From the NCBI GenBank assembly GCA_002371785.1, contig DFGU01000073.1, positions 44,681 through 50,140 of the forward strand: a DNA stretch of 5,460 nucleotides, given 5' to 3'. The notes beneath the pieces were generated by a model, which was not told the DNA's origin, searched no databases, and saw only the letters and a list, made by a program, of their open reading frames with translations. The translations under genes and the position numbers were made by a program. Below are positions 4,136-5,460 of the stretch, one piece after another. How positions within the stretch are numbered: the first letter of the stretch is position 1; every line of letters begins with the position of its first letter. Source of the stretch: Bacteroidales bacterium UBA3742. Its GTDB lineage: Bacteria; Bacteroidota; Bacteroidia; Bacteroidales; Paludibacteraceae.

Positions 4136-4272
4136 AGAAAGAATCATTGGAAATCCCAACGGAAAAATCCTCGATGATGAAGATACTTCAATTTGCCATT
4201 CTATTCAATCGGAAGATTAGGTAAAGATGTTATTCGCCGCAGTACCTCTTCGTAGCAAAAGTGAAAAGTGGA
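4136..4272 (-). other. 3' untranslated region of the secreted-protein gene
   Basis: About 137 bases lie between the stop at 4273 and the terminator stem. No frame, repeat or strong fold was found here. With 3905-4135 it makes up the longest gene-free stretch of the window, whose other contents are the terminator, inverted repeats and promoter listed separately. Confidence 0.6.
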
Positions 4273-4785
4273 CTACTTTGTAGGACTATCCTGTGGTTTC
4301 ATATACCTATATTCAGTAACAAAAGATGTGTGGTGTGGGGGAGCCGTATCTTCCACCCAGTCTCCATTTTTATTTTTAGTCAATGGTAACAATAACATTT
4401 TTTGTTCTGTAATATACAATATTTTATATGCGGCCTCTTCCCTTGGTCCGACGGCAGATGATAGGTCACTTGGCCACCTCTTAATAAGTATTGTGTCTTG
4501 ATGCAATTCATATGTCCGATGGGACACAAAGACCTCTATATCATACGCATAATCTTTAGTCGTCATAGTATCATTTTCAAATGAAACATAATACCTTTCA
4601 AATTCCCCGTTTTTATCAAACCACATCCCTGATTCTGAAAAATGTCTAATAGGGTCGAACAGAGAAGCAGCAGTAGCCCAATATGTTCTGTCATCTCTTA
4701 CCAAAAGCTCACGATAGTCTGTCTGTGCTGACATATGGAAAGCAAACGTTAGCATTAAAAATGCCATAATAAATATCTTCTTCAT
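4273..4785 (-). CDS. Secreted protein of unknown function, 170 aa
   Basis: The N-terminus MKKIFIMAFLMLTFAFHMSAQ is a standard signal peptide: two Lys, a hydrophobic stretch of about 15 residues, and a probable signal peptidase I cut after MSA, before Gln21, as is common in Bacteroidales. The mature chain of about 150 residues is mixed in charge, rich in Tyr, Asp and Glu, and looks mainly beta (YVSFENDTM, YDIEVFVSH, HTSFVTEYRYM). There is no lipobox, Cys or repeat in the mature part. The gene is visibly more AT-rich than its neighbours, which may mean a different origin. It stands alone between its own promoter with a folded leader and a strong terminator. I do not recognise a domain. Confidence 0.8.
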   Translation of the reverse strand: MKKIFIMAFLMLTFAFHMSAQTDYRELLVRDDRTYWATAASLFDPIRHFSESGMWFDKNGEFERYYVSFENDTMTTKDYAYDIEVFVSHRTYELHQDTILIKRWPSDLSSAVGPREEAAYKILYITEQKMLLLPLTKNKNGDWVEDTAPPHHTSFVTEYRYMKPQDSPTK

Positions 4786-4980
4786 ACTCTATTATTTTCT
4801 TTTAGCGGTAACCTCAATATCAGGAAGACCGTGACATACACGAATAACAAGGACATATGCTCTTGCTGAAAGGGTCGAATCTTATTTGTGAAGCAATATG
4901 CCTGTCTGCGCTATGCGCTATAAAATATGTCCTCCCATTTAACGTCTAAAGAGCTGACGTCGCTTTCATTTCCGAAAGCG
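4786..4980 (-). promoter_or_regulatory. Structured 5' leader of the secreted-protein gene
   Basis: About 190 untranslated bases follow the promoter at 4984-5015 and can be tiled with stems. In RNA order these are CGCUUUC/GAAAGCG (4980-4974 with 4967-4961); GACGU/ACGUC-type pairing (4960-4956 with 4946-4942); an 8-bp closing stem GGACAUAU/AUAUGUCC (4932-4925 with 4858-4851) around GCGC-AUA-GCGC (4918-4908) and UUGCU/AGCAA (4896-4892 with 4867-4863), like a three-way junction; and CGGU/ACCG with CCU/AGG (4831-4806). No known riboswitch was recognised. The structure is by eye, without energy calculation. Confidence 0.4.
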
Positions 4981-4983
4981 GCT

Positions 4984-5015
4984 GCAAAGTTACTACATTT
5001 TTTTGAATTATACAA
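4984..5015 (-). promoter_or_regulatory. Bacteroidota-type promoter of the secreted-protein gene
   Basis: On the minus strand TTG (5015-5013) and TAACTTTG (4991-4984) are 21 bases apart, matching the -33/-7 pattern. It begins 12 bases after the stop of the phosphate-transporter gene. RNA should start near 4980. Confidence 0.72.
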
Positions 5016-5027
5016 GTTTTTTGTTAA

Positions 5028-5460
5028 TTATTCGTTGGTTTCTACGATATTAATGACATAATCAGCAAGTCTCTCGCACTCGCAGATAAAATCCACATAG
5101 AAGACACCTAACTGGTAACTATACCGTCCGGCGTCAATGTCCTGCAGGTTGCGCGATTTGAGTTCGTTGCGGTAGTTATTGATTTTATTCTCCAAGTCGT
5201 GGCTGTATGCTGTCTGGTCTTCCGTAAGAGGACTGTCTTGCTCCAATAGGTTCTCCATATTGCTGAGCGAGGTGTCTGTGAGCGTCATTATTTGCGTAAT
5301 GTGATGCATCTGTTCGTCCGTGAACGCCTCTGTGCAGTTCTCCCGTTTGCGGCGCAGTATCCGCGCCAGATGATAGCAACTGTCGCCTATAGACTCCAAC
5401 TCGTCCACTTGGCGCAGCATCTTCATAATCTGTGTTTTGGAACTGTCCGACAGCCGTCCT
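5028..5460 (-). CDS. PhoU-like C-terminal domain, probably of a Na/Pi cotransporter (5' partial)
   Basis: The frame enters from the right edge and ends at a TAA at 5028-5030, showing 143 residues. They are almost wholly helical, with the two PhoU-type motifs DELESIGDSCYHLA near the visible start and CECERLADYVINIV near the end; their acidic residues bind metal in PhoU proteins. About 30 residues between helices are acidic and polar. In Bacteroidota this kind of sequence is usually the cytoplasmic C-terminal domain of a NptA/YjbB-like sodium-phosphate cotransporter of some 550-600 residues, whose membrane part would lie beyond the window. A separate PhoU protein is the alternative, since no membrane segment is visible. 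No terminator was found; the next gene's promoter starts 12 bases on. Confidence 0.78.
   Translation of the reverse strand, partial: GRLSDSSKTQIMKMLRQVDELESIGDSCYHLARILRRKRENCTEAFTDEQMHHITQIMTLTDTSLSNMENLLEQDSPLTEDQTAYSHDLENKINNYRNELKSRNLQDIDAGRYSYQLGVFYVDFICECERLADYVINIVETNE

Noticed and set aside
1..5460. tRNA, rRNA, integrase or transposase
   Set aside because: No tRNA-like fold, rRNA sequence or recombinase motif was found on either strand, so insertion by a mobile element cannot be shown from this window.

Overview
The window looks like a chromosomal piece of a Bacteroidota genome, most likely Bacteroidales. Three promoter-like sites have the Bacteroidota form: a TTG around -33, a spacer of 20-21 bases, and TAnnTTTG around -7. 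Genes lack clear Shine-Dalgarno sites, and two exported proteins have signals typical of the group. The right-edge gene looks like the PhoU-domain end of a Bacteroidota-type Na/Pi cotransporter. I cannot name a genus.

Layout. Positions 1-377 (+) hold the end of a pyruvate:ferredoxin oxidoreductase gene, closed by a strong hairpin at 399-430. Everything else is on the minus strand and is read right to left. From the right edge these are: the PhoU-like end of a predicted phosphate transporter (5460-5028); a promoter and a hairpin-rich leader of about 190 bases; a secreted protein of unknown function (4785-4273) with a U-tract terminator (4135-4103); and an accessory block (about 4100-572) of small proteins around one RecA-like ATPase.

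The accessory block starts at a promoter (4040-4010) surrounded by inverted repeats. It encodes a small HTH-like protein (3904-3635) whose stop overlaps the start of the ATPase gene (3638-2547). A long imperfect hairpin follows directly after the ATPase stop. Next come two related small basic proteins (2330-2124 and 2106-1837) and a translationally coupled 76-aa protein (1840-1610). A second promoter (1581-1551) and a leader of about 225 bases precede a third related protein (1319-978) and a small lipoprotein (751-572).

The three small proteins at 1319-978, 2106-1837 and 2330-2124 share one pattern: a short N-terminal segment, then Y-x-F-R, a Gly turn, Tyr or Phe, and a later Q...RFA. They appear to be diverged paralogues. 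Two starts, of the lipoprotein and of the 68-aa paralogue, have the same 7-base tandem repeat 8-11 bases upstream, where a ribosome site would normally lie. The start region of the lipoprotein also occurs a second time 102 bases upstream.

Taken together, 572-4100 reads as a compact accessory or mobile-element-derived module inserted between core metabolic and transport genes. No integrase, transposase, tRNA or CRISPR is visible. What the module does cannot be told from the sequence. The ATPase family suggests DNA replication or maintenance, and the small basic proteins may bind nucleic acid, but both points are inference.
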